A stretch of 64,000 nucleotides of DNA, from assembly GCF_021166475.1 (NCBI RefSeq), contig NZ_JAJOYS010000001.1, positions 992,001 through 1,056,000 on the forward strand, given 5' to 3'. Source of the DNA: Pelagibacterium xiamenense. GTDB lineage: Bacteria > Pseudomonadota > Alphaproteobacteria > Rhizobiales > Devosiaceae. The number at the start of each line of letters is the position of its first letter. Position 1 is the first letter of the stretch. The notes under the pieces were generated by a model. That model saw only the letters and a program-made list of their open reading frames with translations. It was not told where the DNA came from and searched no databases. Positions 1-8,091 of this stretch are shown piece after piece. The position numbers and the translations under genes were made by a program.

Positions 1-1
1 C

Positions 2-856
2 AAGGCCATGGCGCGCGAAAAGCATGTGCCGGCGCTGATCCTCACCTTCGAGCCGCACCCGCGCGACGTCTTTGCGCCCGCGCCGTTCCTTCACCGGCTG
101 ACCTATGCCGGCGACAAGGCCAGGCTCGCCGAGGCGCTGGGCTTCGATGGGCTCGTGGTGTTGCCGTTTTCACGCGATCTTTCAAGCGTCGAGGCGCCGG
201 ATTTCGTTTCGCGCTATCTGATCGATGCGCTCGGGGCGAGCGGCGTCGTAGCCGGGGCGGATTTTCATTTCGGCAAGGGCCGGGCGGGGACGCCGGAATT
301 CCTCAAGGCCGAAGGCGAGCGGCGCGGGTTCGGCGTCGAGATCGTCGGGATGCTCGATGAGGGCGACGAGCCGGTTTCCTCCTCGCGCATCCGCGCTGCG
401 CTGGCCGAAGGCGGGGTCGAGGCGGCGAACCGGCTGCTCGGCTATCACCACTTCATATCCGGCACGGTGATCGAAGGCGATAAGCGCGGGCGGGAGCTTG
501 GGTATCCCACCGCCAATTTCGCGCTGCCGGAAACAAACGTGCTCGCGCAGGGCGTTTATGGGGTCAAGGTGCGGGTTGCGGGCGAAGTCTTCGGCGGCGT
601 CGCCGCCTTTGGCAAGCCGATGTTCGACAACACACGCCCGCCATTTGAGGCCTTCATTTTCGATTTCGACCGCGATATCTATGGCCAGACCATAGAGGTG
701 GCGCTTTTGAGCTATATCCGCGGACAGATGACTTTCGACAGCCTAGATGCGCTCATCGCACAGATGGACGCCGACACGGCGGCTGCGCGAATTACCATCG
801 CCCAGGCGCGTCCGCTCTCCAGGCTCGACGCCGCGCTGGGCTTTATCGCGGACTGA
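2..856 (+). CDS. ribF: Bifunctional riboflavin kinase / FAD synthetase (5' end outside window)
   Basis: RibF phosphorylates riboflavin to FMN and adenylates FMN to FAD in the cytoplasm. The frame is open from the left edge, so the start and the first few dozen residues (the nucleotide-binding HxGH region) are missing. The visible part shows the end of the FAD synthetase domain, including GADFHFGKGRAGT and the SSSRIR segment, followed by the flavokinase domain with GRELGYPTANF, where the PTAN motif binds substrate and metal. About 284 codons are visible, against roughly 310-330 for the family. The ribF-ileS-lspA order that follows is conserved in proteobacteria and supports the call. Confidence 0.95.
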   Translation, partial: KAMAREKHVPALILTFEPHPRDVFAPAPFLHRLTYAGDKARLAEALGFDGLVVLPFSRDLSSVEAPDFVSRYLIDALGASGVVAGADFHFGKGRAGTPEFLKAEGERRGFGVEIVGMLDEGDEPVSSSRIRAALAEGGVEAANRLLGYHHFISGTVIEGDKRGRELGYPTANFALPETNVLAQGVYGVKVRVAGEVFGGVAAFGKPMFDNTRPPFEAFIFDFDRDIYGQTIEVALLSYIRGQMTFDSLDALIAQMDADTAAARITIAQARPLSRLDAALGFIAD

Positions 857-883
857 CCTTCTGTTTGGTCGCGTTCTCGAACC

Positions 884-906
884 GCAAAAGTGGTACCCAC
901 TTTTGC
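884..906. repeat. Perfect 10-bp palindrome with 3-nt centre between ribF and ileS
   Basis: GCAAAAGTGG, three bases, then CCACTTTTGC form a perfect inverted repeat about 30 bp after the ribF stop. No T-tract follows on either strand, so it is a poor intrinsic terminator. It resembles the short palindromic intergenic repeats common in Rhizobiales genomes; that link is from memory. I saw no second copy in this window. Confidence 0.6.
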
Positions 907-993
907 TGAGAACCCTCAAAACCGTTGGATAAACCGGGCTGCACTGCTAAAAGCGGCCCAACCCCGAAATCTCCGAAGATTTTGCGAGTAGCA

Positions 994-3972
994 ATGACCG
1001 ATACTGCACCGGGCGCGACGACCGAGCGCGACTATTCGACAACGCTTTTCCTGCCCCAGACCGAATTTCCCATGCGGGCCGGTCTGCCAAAGCGCGAGCC
1101 CGATTGGCTTAAGCGCTGGGAGGACATGCACCTATATGAACGCCTGCGCGAACAAAGCGCCGACAAGCCCAAATTCACCCTCCACGACGGCCCGCCCTAC
1201 GCCAACGGCAATATCCATATCGGGCACGCGCTCAACAAGACGCTCAAGGATCTGGTATCGCGCTCGATGCAGATGCTGGGGTACAACGCGGCCTATGTGC
1301 CGGGTTGGGACTGCCACGGCCTGCCCATCGAATGGAAGATCGAGGAGCAGTACCGCGCCAAGGGCAAGAACAAGGACGAGGTGCCCATCAACGAATTCCG
1401 TGCCGAGTGCCGGACATTTGCCGATCACTGGATCGACGTGCAGCGCGAGGAATTCAAGCGCCTGGGCGTGATGGGGGATTGGGACAACCCGTACCTCACC
1501 ATGAGCTTCGACGCCGAAGCGCAGATCGCGCGCGAGCTGATGAAGGTCGCAAAGGCCGGGCAGCTTTATCGCGGGTCCAAGCCGGTGATGTGGAGTGTGG
1601 TCGAGCGGACCGCGCTGGCCGAGGCCGAGATCGAATATCAGGACTATGAGAGCGATGCGGTCTGGGTGAAGTTTCCTGTAACAAGACAGGTCTGGGCAGA
1701 CGATGCGCCTGAGGAAAAGTTCTTGGACGCATTTGTCGTCATCTGGACCACCACCCCTTGGACCATTCCCGCCAATCGCGCGGTGTCATATTCATCCAAA
1801 CTCGAGTATGGCCTTTATGAAGTTGATACCGCCGAGAACGATTTTGGTCCGCAGCCAGGTGAAAAGCTGATTTTTGCCGACGCGCTCGCGGAAGAGTGCG
1901 CGGCTAAGGCCAAGCTGAAGTTCAAGCGTATCTCGAGCGTGAGCGCTGACGAACTTGCCGCGATCACCTGTCACCATCCGCTGCGCGGCCTCGGTGGCGG
2001 CTATACCTTCGACGTTCCGCTGCTTGACGGAGAGCACGTTACCGATGAGGCCGGTACAGGCTTCGTGCACACTGCCCCCGGCCACGGCGTTGACGACTTT
2101 GAGGTCTGGATGTCGAACGCGCGCGAACTCGAAGCACGCGGCATCGATACCAACATCCCCTTCCTCGTCGACGCCGATGGCTTCTATACCAAGGACGTCG
2201 CAGCATTCGGTCCGGACGCTGCTGAAGGCGCCGCGCGGATCATCGACGACAAGGGCAAGAAGGGCGACGCCAACAAGCGCGTCATCGCGGCACTGATCGA
2301 GGCCGACAAGCTATTCGCGCGCGGACGGGTCAAGCACCAGTACCCGCACTCATGGCGTTCGAAAAAGCCGATCATCTTCCGCAACACCCCGCAATGGTTC
2401 GTCTATATGGACAAGGACATCGGCGGGGAAGGCGATACGCTGCGCGATCGGGCATTGAAGGCCATCGACAATACCAAATTCGTGCCCGCCGCGCGCCAGA
2501 CGCGGCTGCGCTCGATGATCGAGAACCGGCCCGATTGGGTGCTCTCGCGCCAGCGCGCCTGGGGCGTGCCGATCACGGTGTTCGTTCATAAGGACACCGG
2601 TGAAATCCTCGTTGACGAGACGGTCAATCACCGCATCGCGCAGGCCTTCGAGGAAGAGGGCGCCGATGCATGGTTCGCCGAGGGCGCCAAGGCGCGGTTC
2701 CTTGGCGACGCGGTGGACAGTCACGACGACTGGGAGCAGGTGACCGACATCCTCGATGTGTGGTTCGACAGCGGTTCGACGCACGCGTTCGTTCTCGAAA
2801 ACAAGCAGAAATGGCCGCACCTCAAATGGCCGGCCTCGATGTATCTCGAAGGCACCGACCAGCATCGCGGGTGGTTCCATTCCTCGCTGCTCGAAAGCTG
2901 CGTGACCCGGGGCCGCGCACCCTATGACTCGGTTCTGACCCACGGGTTCACCATGGACCAGAACGGGTTCAAAATGAGCAAGTCGGCGGGCAACGTCGTC
3001 GCGCCACAGGACATCATCAAACAGTACGGCGCCGATATCCTGCGGCTCTGGGCGGCAACCATCGACTATGCCGAAGATCACCGGTTGGGCGACGAAATCC
3101 TCAAAAATACCGTCGAGACCTACCGCAAGATCCGCAATTCCTTCCGCTGGCTGCTGGGGAACCTCGCCCACTACAATGCCGATGAGGCCGTGGCGCGCGA
3201 GGAAATGCCGGAACTGGAAAAGCTGATCCTGCACCGGCTCTTCACGCTCGATAAGGAGGTTCGGGCCGCTTACGAGGCATTCGACTACAAGCGCGTCGTC
3301 TCGCTCGTGGGCAATTTCATGAACCTTGAATTGTCCGCGTTCTATTTCGACGTTCGGAAGGACGCGCTTTACTGCGATCCGCTCTCTTCGGTGCGCCGCA
3401 AGGCATCGCTCACCGTTCTCGACCAGCTCTATTCATGCCTCACCGCCTGGCTTGCGCCGGTCCTGGTCTTCACGATGGAAGAGGTCTGGCTCGAGCGGAA
3501 CCCGGGCGAGACAAGCTCGGTGCACGCGCGCGTATTCCCCGACCTTCCCGCCGATTGGCAGGATGACGTTCTGGCCGAAAAGTGGTCGAAAATTCGCGCC
3601 GTGCGCCGGGTGGTTACCGGGGCCCTGGAGATCGAGCGGAAGAACAAGACCATCGGCTCCTCGCTCGAGGCTGCGCCGAAGGTCTATGTCTCCGACCCGG
3701 CGCTGCTCGAGGCGATCAGCGGGCACGACATGGCCGACATCGCGATCACCTCGGGCCTGGAGATCATCGAGGGCGGCAATCCGCCTGCCGATGCGTTCAC
3801 GCTCGACGAGGTGCCCGGCGTCGCCGTCGAATTTGCGCTTGCCGAGGGCAAAAGGTGCGCGCGCTCCTGGAAAATCACTGCCGATGTCGGGACCGATCCG
3901 GACTATCCGGATTTGACCCCGCGCGACGCCCAGGCCATGCGCGAGCGCGCCCGGACCGGGTTGCCTGCATGA
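994..3972 (+). CDS. ileS: Isoleucyl-tRNA synthetase
   Basis: IleRS charges tRNA-Ile with isoleucine and edits misactivated valine. The protein is about 992 residues, the usual class Ia size. It carries the HIGH signature in [11 protein letters not shown], the editing (CP1) domain with WTTTPWT, and the KMSKS loop in [10 protein letters not shown] prefer the ATG at 994, giving [10 protein letters not shown] and then [11 protein letters not shown], because homologues start just before this block; a TTG at 925 would add 23 unlikely residues. The C-terminal zinc finger of E. coli IleRS is degenerate here: one CxxC has become CARS and the second pair is absent, as I recall for other alphaproteobacteria. 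The stop overlaps lspA by 4 bp, suggesting coupled translation. Confidence 0.97.
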   Translation: MTDTAPGATTERDYSTTLFLPQTEFPMRAGLPKREPDWLKRWEDMHLYERLREQSADKPKFTLHDGPPYANGNIHIGHALNKTLKDLVSRSMQMLGYNAAYVPGWDCHGLPIEWKIEEQYRAKGKNKDEVPINEFRAECRTFADHWIDVQREEFKRLGVMGDWDNPYLTMSFDAEAQIARELMKVAKAGQLYRGSKPVMWSVVERTALAEAEIEYQDYESDAVWVKFPVTRQVWADDAPEEKFLDAFVVIWTTTPWTIPANRAVSYSSKLEYGLYEVDTAENDFGPQPGEKLIFADALAEECAAKAKLKFKRISSVSADELAAITCHHPLRGLGGGYTFDVPLLDGEHVTDEAGTGFVHTAPGHGVDDFEVWMSNARELEARGIDTNIPFLVDADGFYTKDVAAFGPDAAEGAARIIDDKGKKGDANKRVIAALIEADKLFARGRVKHQYPHSWRSKKPIIFRNTPQWFVYMDKDIGGEGDTLRDRALKAIDNTKFVPAARQTRLRSMIENRPDWVLSRQRAWGVPITVFVHKDTGEILVDETVNHRIAQAFEEEGADAWFAEGAKARFLGDAVDSHDDWEQVTDILDVWFDSGSTHAFVLENKQKWPHLKWPASMYLEGTDQHRGWFHSSLLESCVTRGRAPYDSVLTHGFTMDQNGFKMSKSAGNVVAPQDIIKQYGADILRLWAATIDYAEDHRLGDEILKNTVETYRKIRNSFRWLLGNLAHYNADEAVAREEMPELEKLILHRLFTLDKEVRAAYEAFDYKRVVSLVGNFMNLELSAFYFDVRKDALYCDPLSSVRRKASLTVLDQLYSCLTAWLAPVLVFTMEEVWLERNPGETSSVHARVFPDLPADWQDDVLAEKWSKIRAVRRVVTGALEIERKNKTIGSSLEAAPKVYVSDPALLEAISGHDMADIAITSGLEIIEGGNPPADAFTLDEVPGVAVEFALAEGKRCARSWKITADVGTDPDYPDLTPRDAQAMRERARTGLPA

Positions 3973-4460
3973 GGGCAGTTTCCCAACCGTCCGTCCTCTG
4001 GAGTCTCATACTGGGGACGGACGTCCTGATCCTCGATCGGCTGCACAAATATATCCAGATCGACGTTTTTGGCTGGACGGGCGGCGAGGTGGTGCCGATC
4101 ACCTCGTTCTTCGACTACATCCTCGTCTGGAATACCGGCATTTCCTATGGCCTGCTCGGCGGGCTGACGCCGGAAATGCTGTTGATCGTCATGGGCGTCG
4201 CGGTGGTGGCGCTTGCGTTCTGGTGGGCGAAGGATGACGGGCTGTTGACGCGGGTCGGGATCGCACTTGCCATCGGGGGGGCGCTCTCGAACGCGATCGA
4301 CCGGATCGTTTACGGTGCCGTTGCCGATTTCTTCCATTTTCACGTAGGGAATTTTTCCTGGTACGTCTTCAACATCGCCGACGTGGCCATCACCTTTGGC
4401 GTCGTTCTTCTGGTTGCCGACGTCCTCTGGCCGCGGCGCAAGGTCGAGGCGGACTCCTGA
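3969..4460 (+). CDS. lspA: Lipoprotein signal peptidase (signal peptidase II)
   Basis: LspA is the inner-membrane aspartyl protease that removes signal peptides from diacylglyceryl-modified prolipoproteins. The 163-residue protein has four hydrophobic segments. The two catalytic aspartates are visible: D111 in [10 protein letters not shown] and D138 in FNIADVAI. The usual N-terminal DQxxK motif reads DRLHK, keeping the Asp and Lys. The ATG lies in the ATGA overlap with the ileS stop, giving a product of normal length; the frame stays open far upstream inside ileS, but that part is not coding. The next gene encodes a likely substrate, a lipoprotein. Confidence 0.95.
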   Translation: MRAVSQPSVLWSLILGTDVLILDRLHKYIQIDVFGWTGGEVVPITSFFDYILVWNTGISYGLLGGLTPEMLLIVMGVAVVALAFWWAKDDGLLTRVGIALAIGGALSNAIDRIVYGAVADFFHFHVGNFSWYVFNIADVAITFGVVLLVADVLWPRRKVEADS

Positions 4461-4517
4461 ATTCGGTCAAATTCTGGCCATAGGACCAGCGATGCGTTAT
4501 AGGGTGGGAAAAATTTT

Positions 4518-5150
4518 ATGGGTTTGAGGCGTTCGATGTTTTCTCGCGTATCCGGTATCTTCGCGCACGGCCGTGTGGCCGCCGGCGCGGTTGCCCTGTC
4601 GGGCCTTCTGGCGCTGAATGCGTGCACGACCATCGAGGGCACCAACGCGATGATGGACCCCGCGACGTTCGAGCGCGAGGTGCTGCGGACAACCCTTCAG
4701 GGCGTCGGCCTTGTTCCTCAGGAAGACAAGACGCCCGTTTCGGTCGAGCGCGCGCCGCTCGTCGTTCCTGCCGCCGGCACCACGGCACCACCGCCGCAGC
4801 AGTCCACCGCGACGATCCCCGAGGATCGCGACGCGGTCGTAGTCGACGCCTCGGGTCTGACCCAGGCCGATTTGCAGATGCTGCGCGATGGCCGTGTGGT
4901 CGACGCGTCCTCGGGCTCCGGCCGGCCTCTGACCGAGGCGGAAACCCGTCAGCTCGCCGCGCGCATGGCGGCTTATAACCGGCAGCGCGGGGTGACGGAG
5001 CGCAACATCTATCTGCCACCGGAAGACTATTTCACGCAGGTGGGCGGCCAGGATCTGATTTGCCTTGCGCCCAACGGCGATCTGGTGTCTATCAGCGATC
5101 CCGCGTGCCCGCCCGACGTCCGGGCGCAGTTGGCTGCGCAGAACCAGTAG
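4518..5150 (+). CDS. Putative lipoprotein of unknown function
   Basis: A 210-residue protein with a basic N-terminus, a hydrophobic segment (about residues 19-33) and a lipobox LNAC with Cys36, so it is probably exported and lipidated. The mature part begins TTIEGTNAMMDP, has a Pro/Thr-rich linker around residues 83-100 (PAAGTTAPPPQQ) and a more ordered C-terminal half containing NIYLPPEDYF and two cysteines (Cys181 region and Cys196 region). I do not recognise a named domain. It sits directly after lspA and before a terminator-like hairpin. If translation began at the second ATG (MFSRVSG), the signal peptide would shorten to a more standard length. Confidence 0.75.
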   Translation: MGLRRSMFSRVSGIFAHGRVAAGAVALSGLLALNACTTIEGTNAMMDPATFEREVLRTTLQGVGLVPQEDKTPVSVERAPLVVPAAGTTAPPPQQSTATIPEDRDAVVVDASGLTQADLQMLRDGRVVDASSGSGRPLTEAETRQLAARMAAYNRQRGVTERNIYLPPEDYFTQVGGQDLICLAPNGDLVSISDPACPPDVRAQLAAQNQ

Positions 5151-5178
5151 CATCGCCGATGTTCTGAACCGTTTCCAG

Positions 5179-5212
5179 GCGAGGTCCCCGCGGGGCCTCG
5201 CTTGTGTTATTT
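5179..5212 (+). terminator. Probable intrinsic terminator after the lipoprotein gene
   Basis: GCGAGG, a bulged T, CCCC, the loop GC, GGGG and CCTCGC pair into a stable stem from 5179 to 5201. A T-rich stretch (TTGTGTTATTT) follows. It lies 28 bp after the lipoprotein stop and before rluB, so it probably ends the ribF-ileS-lspA-lipoprotein transcript. Confidence 0.6.
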
Positions 5213-5264
5213 GGCCCACTGAAATGAGACCGCACCCCTTTTTTACCGGGAAGCGCCCTGAGAG

Positions 5265-6716
5265 ATGAACGACACCCAAGCCCCCTCCGGCGAACGCCTC
5301 GCCAAAGTCATCGCCCGCGCGGGGTTATGCTCGCGCCGCGACGCCGAAACCTGGATCAGCGCCGGCCGCGTCTCGGTCAACGGCAGCATAGTCAAGACGC
5401 CGGCCTTCAACGTAATCGACAGCGATACCGTCGAAGTTGACGGCAAACCGGTCGCGCGGCGCGAGCCCACCCAGGCCTGGCTCTATCACAAGCCCGCCGG
5501 GCTGATGGTGACCGAGAAAGACCCCGAGGGACGCCCGACGGTTTTCGACGAATTCGCCAAGCTCGGCCTGCCGCGCGTACTGACGGTGGGGCGGCTCGAC
5601 TTCAACACCGAAGGACTGCTGCTGCTCACCAATGACGGGGGCGTCAAGCGCACGCTCGAACTCCCCGCTACCGGCTGGCTGCGCCGCTATCGCGTGCGCG
5701 CCTTCGGCTCGGTGACCCAGGACCAGCTCAATACGCTCGCCAACGGCACGACTGTCGAGGGCGTCGAATATGGCCCGATCGAAGCCAAACTCGACAGCGT
5801 CAAGGGCTCCAACGTCTGGCTCACGGTCGCCCTGCGCGAGGGCAAGAACCGTGAGGTGCGCGTCGTGCTCGGCGCGCTCGGGCTCGAGGTCAATCGCCTG
5901 ATCCGAGTTTCGTATGGCCCGTTCCAGCTCGGCGACCTGCCGGTCGGCGCCGTCGAGAAGGTGAAAACCCGCATCCTGCAGGATCAGCTTGGCAAGAAGC
6001 TCGCCGAACGCTCGGGCGCGGATTTCGACAGTCCGGCGCGCGAGGACGAGGCGAACCAGCCGCGCCGCCGGATGCCCGAGAAGCCGGAAAGCCGCCCGAC
6101 CGAGCGCGATCGCTTCGGCGGCCTGCGCAAGCGTCCCGACTTCAAGCGCAATGAAGCCCCCAGAGGGCGTGAGCGCACCATTCATTTCGACGATGGCCGC
6201 CCCTCCGAAACCTTCATCGAGAAGCCGAAGTTCGAAAAGCGTGGCCGCGACGACGACCGTCCCGCGCGTTCGGGCGACAAGAAGCCGTTTGCCAAGGGCG
6301 CGCGTAGCGACAAGCCCTTCCGCAAGGACGAAGGACGCCCGTACGCCAAGCGCCCGGCACGCGACGATCGCGAAACGGGCGAACGCCCGCCCCGCCGTGA
6401 CGGGGGCAAGCCGTTCGCGAAAGGCCCGCGCCGTGACGGCGACAAGCCTTTCCGCAAGGATGAAGGCCGTCCGACGTCCAAACGCCCCACGCGTCCCGAC
6501 CGCGAGCGCGAGGCCGGGGATCGCCCGCCGCGCCGCGAAGGCGGCAAGCCGTTCGCCAAAGGCCCGGGCGCCGGACGCGGCGGCAAACCCGGCGGTAGCG
6601 GAAAGTCCTTCGGCAACCGCGCCGACGGCCAGTGCCGGAGCGGAAAGCCAGGGGGCGCGCGTCCCGGCAGGCCTGCAGGGCGTCCCTCCGGCCCCCGCAA
6701 GCCCCGGGGCGAATAA
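5265..6716 (+). CDS. rluB: RluB-like rRNA pseudouridine synthase with long basic repetitive C-terminal tail
   Basis: A member of the RsuA/RluB/RluE/RluF family, which isomerises specific rRNA uridines to pseudouridine; RluB acts on 23S rRNA. An S4 RNA-binding domain occupies about residues 8-60 (LAKVIARAGLCSRRDAE). The catalytic domain follows with GRLDFNTEGLLLLTNDG, where D112 is the nucleophile. The catalytic core ends near residue 240. The remaining half, to residue 483, is a low-complexity Lys/Arg/Gly/Pro/Asp tail with repeated blocks such as GGKPFAKGP and KPFRKDEGRP. Such tails occur in some alphaproteobacterial homologues and probably bind RNA. The RluB versus RsuA choice rests on general similarity. 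rsmD follows after 3 bp. Confidence 0.88.
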   Translation: MNDTQAPSGERLAKVIARAGLCSRRDAETWISAGRVSVNGSIVKTPAFNVIDSDTVEVDGKPVARREPTQAWLYHKPAGLMVTEKDPEGRPTVFDEFAKLGLPRVLTVGRLDFNTEGLLLLTNDGGVKRTLELPATGWLRRYRVRAFGSVTQDQLNTLANGTTVEGVEYGPIEAKLDSVKGSNVWLTVALREGKNREVRVVLGALGLEVNRLIRVSYGPFQLGDLPVGAVEKVKTRILQDQLGKKLAERSGADFDSPAREDEANQPRRRMPEKPESRPTERDRFGGLRKRPDFKRNEAPRGRERTIHFDDGRPSETFIEKPKFEKRGRDDDRPARSGDKKPFAKGARSDKPFRKDEGRPYAKRPARDDRETGERPPRRDGGKPFAKGPRRDGDKPFRKDEGRPTSKRPTRPDREREAGDRPPRREGGKPFAKGPGAGRGGKPGGSGKSFGNRADGQCRSGKPGGARPGRPAGRPSGPRKPRGE

Positions 6717-6719
6717 GCC

Positions 6720-7277
6720 ATGCGCATCGTTGCGGGCAAGTTCCGCGGCAAGCAGCTCGACACGCCCAAATCCGGTGCGATCCGCCCCACCGCGGACCGG
6801 GTGCGCGAAGCGGTGTTTTCGATCATCGGCTCGCGCATCGGCCCGAACCTTGACGGCGTGCGCGTACTCGATCTTTTCGCCGGAACCGGCGCCATGGGCC
6901 TTGAAGCCCTCTCGCGTGGCGCCGGGCACTGTATCTTCGTCGATTCCGGCATCGAGGCGCGCGGGCTCATCCGCGGGCACATCGAAGCGTTCGGCGTCGC
7001 CGGACAGGTGAAGCTCCTGAAACGCGATGCGACCGACCTCGGCCCCATCGAGCGGCTGAAACCCGCCACCCTCGTCTTCGCCGATCCGCCTTACGGGCAG
7101 GGGCTGGGGGAAAAGGCGCTCGCAAGCGCGCTCAGGGGCGGATGGATTGCAGCGGGGGCGCTGGTGGTACTCGAGGAGCGCAAGGATGTCGCCGTCACGG
7201 CGCCCGAAGGTTTCGCGATCATCGACCGGCGGGACTATGCTGATACGGCAGTGACGCTGATGGATGTAACGGGTTAG
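6720..7277 (+). CDS. rsmD: 16S rRNA (guanine-966-N2)-methyltransferase RsmD
   Basis: RsmD methylates N2 of G966 in 16S rRNA using S-adenosylmethionine. The 185-residue protein begins with the family's MRIVAGKFRGKQL, then shows RPTADRVREAVFSI, the SAM-binding loop VLDLFAGTGAMGLEALSRGA and the catalytic DPPYG of N2/N6 methyltransferases. Length is typical. It starts 3 bp after the pseudouridine synthase stop, so two rRNA-modifying enzymes form one unit. Confidence 0.95.
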   Translation: MRIVAGKFRGKQLDTPKSGAIRPTADRVREAVFSIIGSRIGPNLDGVRVLDLFAGTGAMGLEALSRGAGHCIFVDSGIEARGLIRGHIEAFGVAGQVKLLKRDATDLGPIERLKPATLVFADPPYGQGLGEKALASALRGGWIAAGALVVLEERKDVAVTAPEGFAIIDRRDYADTAVTLMDVTG

Positions 7278-7308
7278 CGTCGACGCCATCTAAAGGGAGA
7301 CTGTGACA

Positions 7309-8085
7309 ATGGCCGAAATGCTGACGATACCCGATCTCAAGGACAAAGCCGTTCTGATCACCGGCGCTTCCACCGGAATCGGCGCGGCCTTGGCACGCGC
7401 CTTCGCCGCGCAGGGAGCGAAGGTTGGGCTGCACTACAACAGCAGTGCCGATCAGGCGCGGACCGTGGCCGATGAAATCGCGGCCGCGGGCGGCAGCGTT
7501 AAGCTGATCCAGGGCGACGTCAGCAGGCCGGAGGAATTGGAACGTGTCGTCGAAGAAGCCGCCGCAGCCCTTGGCGGCCTCGACGGGCTGATCAACAACG
7601 CCGGCGCGATGATCGGGCGGGTGAACTATGCCGATGCGACGAGCGAGTATTACGACCAGGTGATGGACCTAAATGCGCGCTCGGTCATCATAGCGTCGCG
7701 GATCGCCTTTGCGCATATGAAGGCTAAAGGCGGGTTCATCATCAATACAAGCTCGATTGCCGCACGCAATGGCGCGCTGGGCGGCGCTGGCATTTACGGA
7801 TCGGCAAAGGCGTTCGTCTCCAACGCCACGCGCGGCATGGCCAAGGAATTCATCCCCTACGGGATCCGCGTCAACGCCGTATCGCCCGGTGTGATCACCA
7901 CGCCGTTCCAGGAGCGCTATTCGACGCCCGAGGGGCTCGAAGCGATCCGGAAGGGCATCCCGATGGGGCGGCTTGGGACCGCGGAAGACTGCGTCGGCGC
8001 CTATCTCTTTTTGGCGTCGGAAATGCTTTCCGGATACGTGATCGGGCAGACGCTCGAGGTCAATGGCGGTCAGTTGATGCCGTAG
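7309..8085 (+). CDS. SDR-family NAD(P)-dependent oxidoreductase
   Basis: A classical short-chain dehydrogenase/reductase of 258 residues. It shows the cofactor loop TGASTGIG, the NNAG motif, and the catalytic set with SS in INTSSIAAR and YxxxK in IYGSAKA. The C-terminus ends in the usual VNGGQLMP. The substrate cannot be read from sequence; the fold resembles 3-oxoacyl-ACP reductase and glucose dehydrogenase types. I chose the ATG at 7309 because AAAGGGAGA at 7292-7300 gives about 9 nt spacing, whereas the GTG at 7303 would sit too close. It runs convergently into mutL with only 6 bp between stops. Confidence 0.9.
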   Translation: MAEMLTIPDLKDKAVLITGASTGIGAALARAFAAQGAKVGLHYNSSADQARTVADEIAAAGGSVKLIQGDVSRPEELERVVEEAAAALGGLDGLINNAGAMIGRVNYADATSEYYDQVMDLNARSVIIASRIAFAHMKAKGGFIINTSSIAARNGALGGAGIYGSAKAFVSNATRGMAKEFIPYGIRVNAVSPGVITTPFQERYSTPEGLEAIRKGIPMGRLGTAEDCVGAYLFLASEMLSGYVIGQTLEVNGGQLMP

Positions 8086-8091
8086 AGGCGG

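Noticed and set aside
857-993. T-box or other tRNA-sensing leader before ileS
   Set aside because: The gap lacks T-box core sequences, and T-boxes are not expected in alphaproteobacteria; only the palindrome is notable.
3582-3968. Upstream extension of the lspA frame inside ileS
   Set aside because: The extension is out of frame with ileS, Arg/Gly-rich, and the ATG at 3969 gives a full-length LspA.
5985-6716. Possible CRISPR-like or tandem DNA repeat in the rluB tail
   Set aside because: Repeats are in-frame protein repeats of unequal sequence, not direct repeats with unique spacers.
5325-7289. Long open frame antisense to rluB and rsmD
   Set aside because: It mirrors two well-supported genes; the apparent protein is a shadow of GC-rich codon bias and the repetitive tail.
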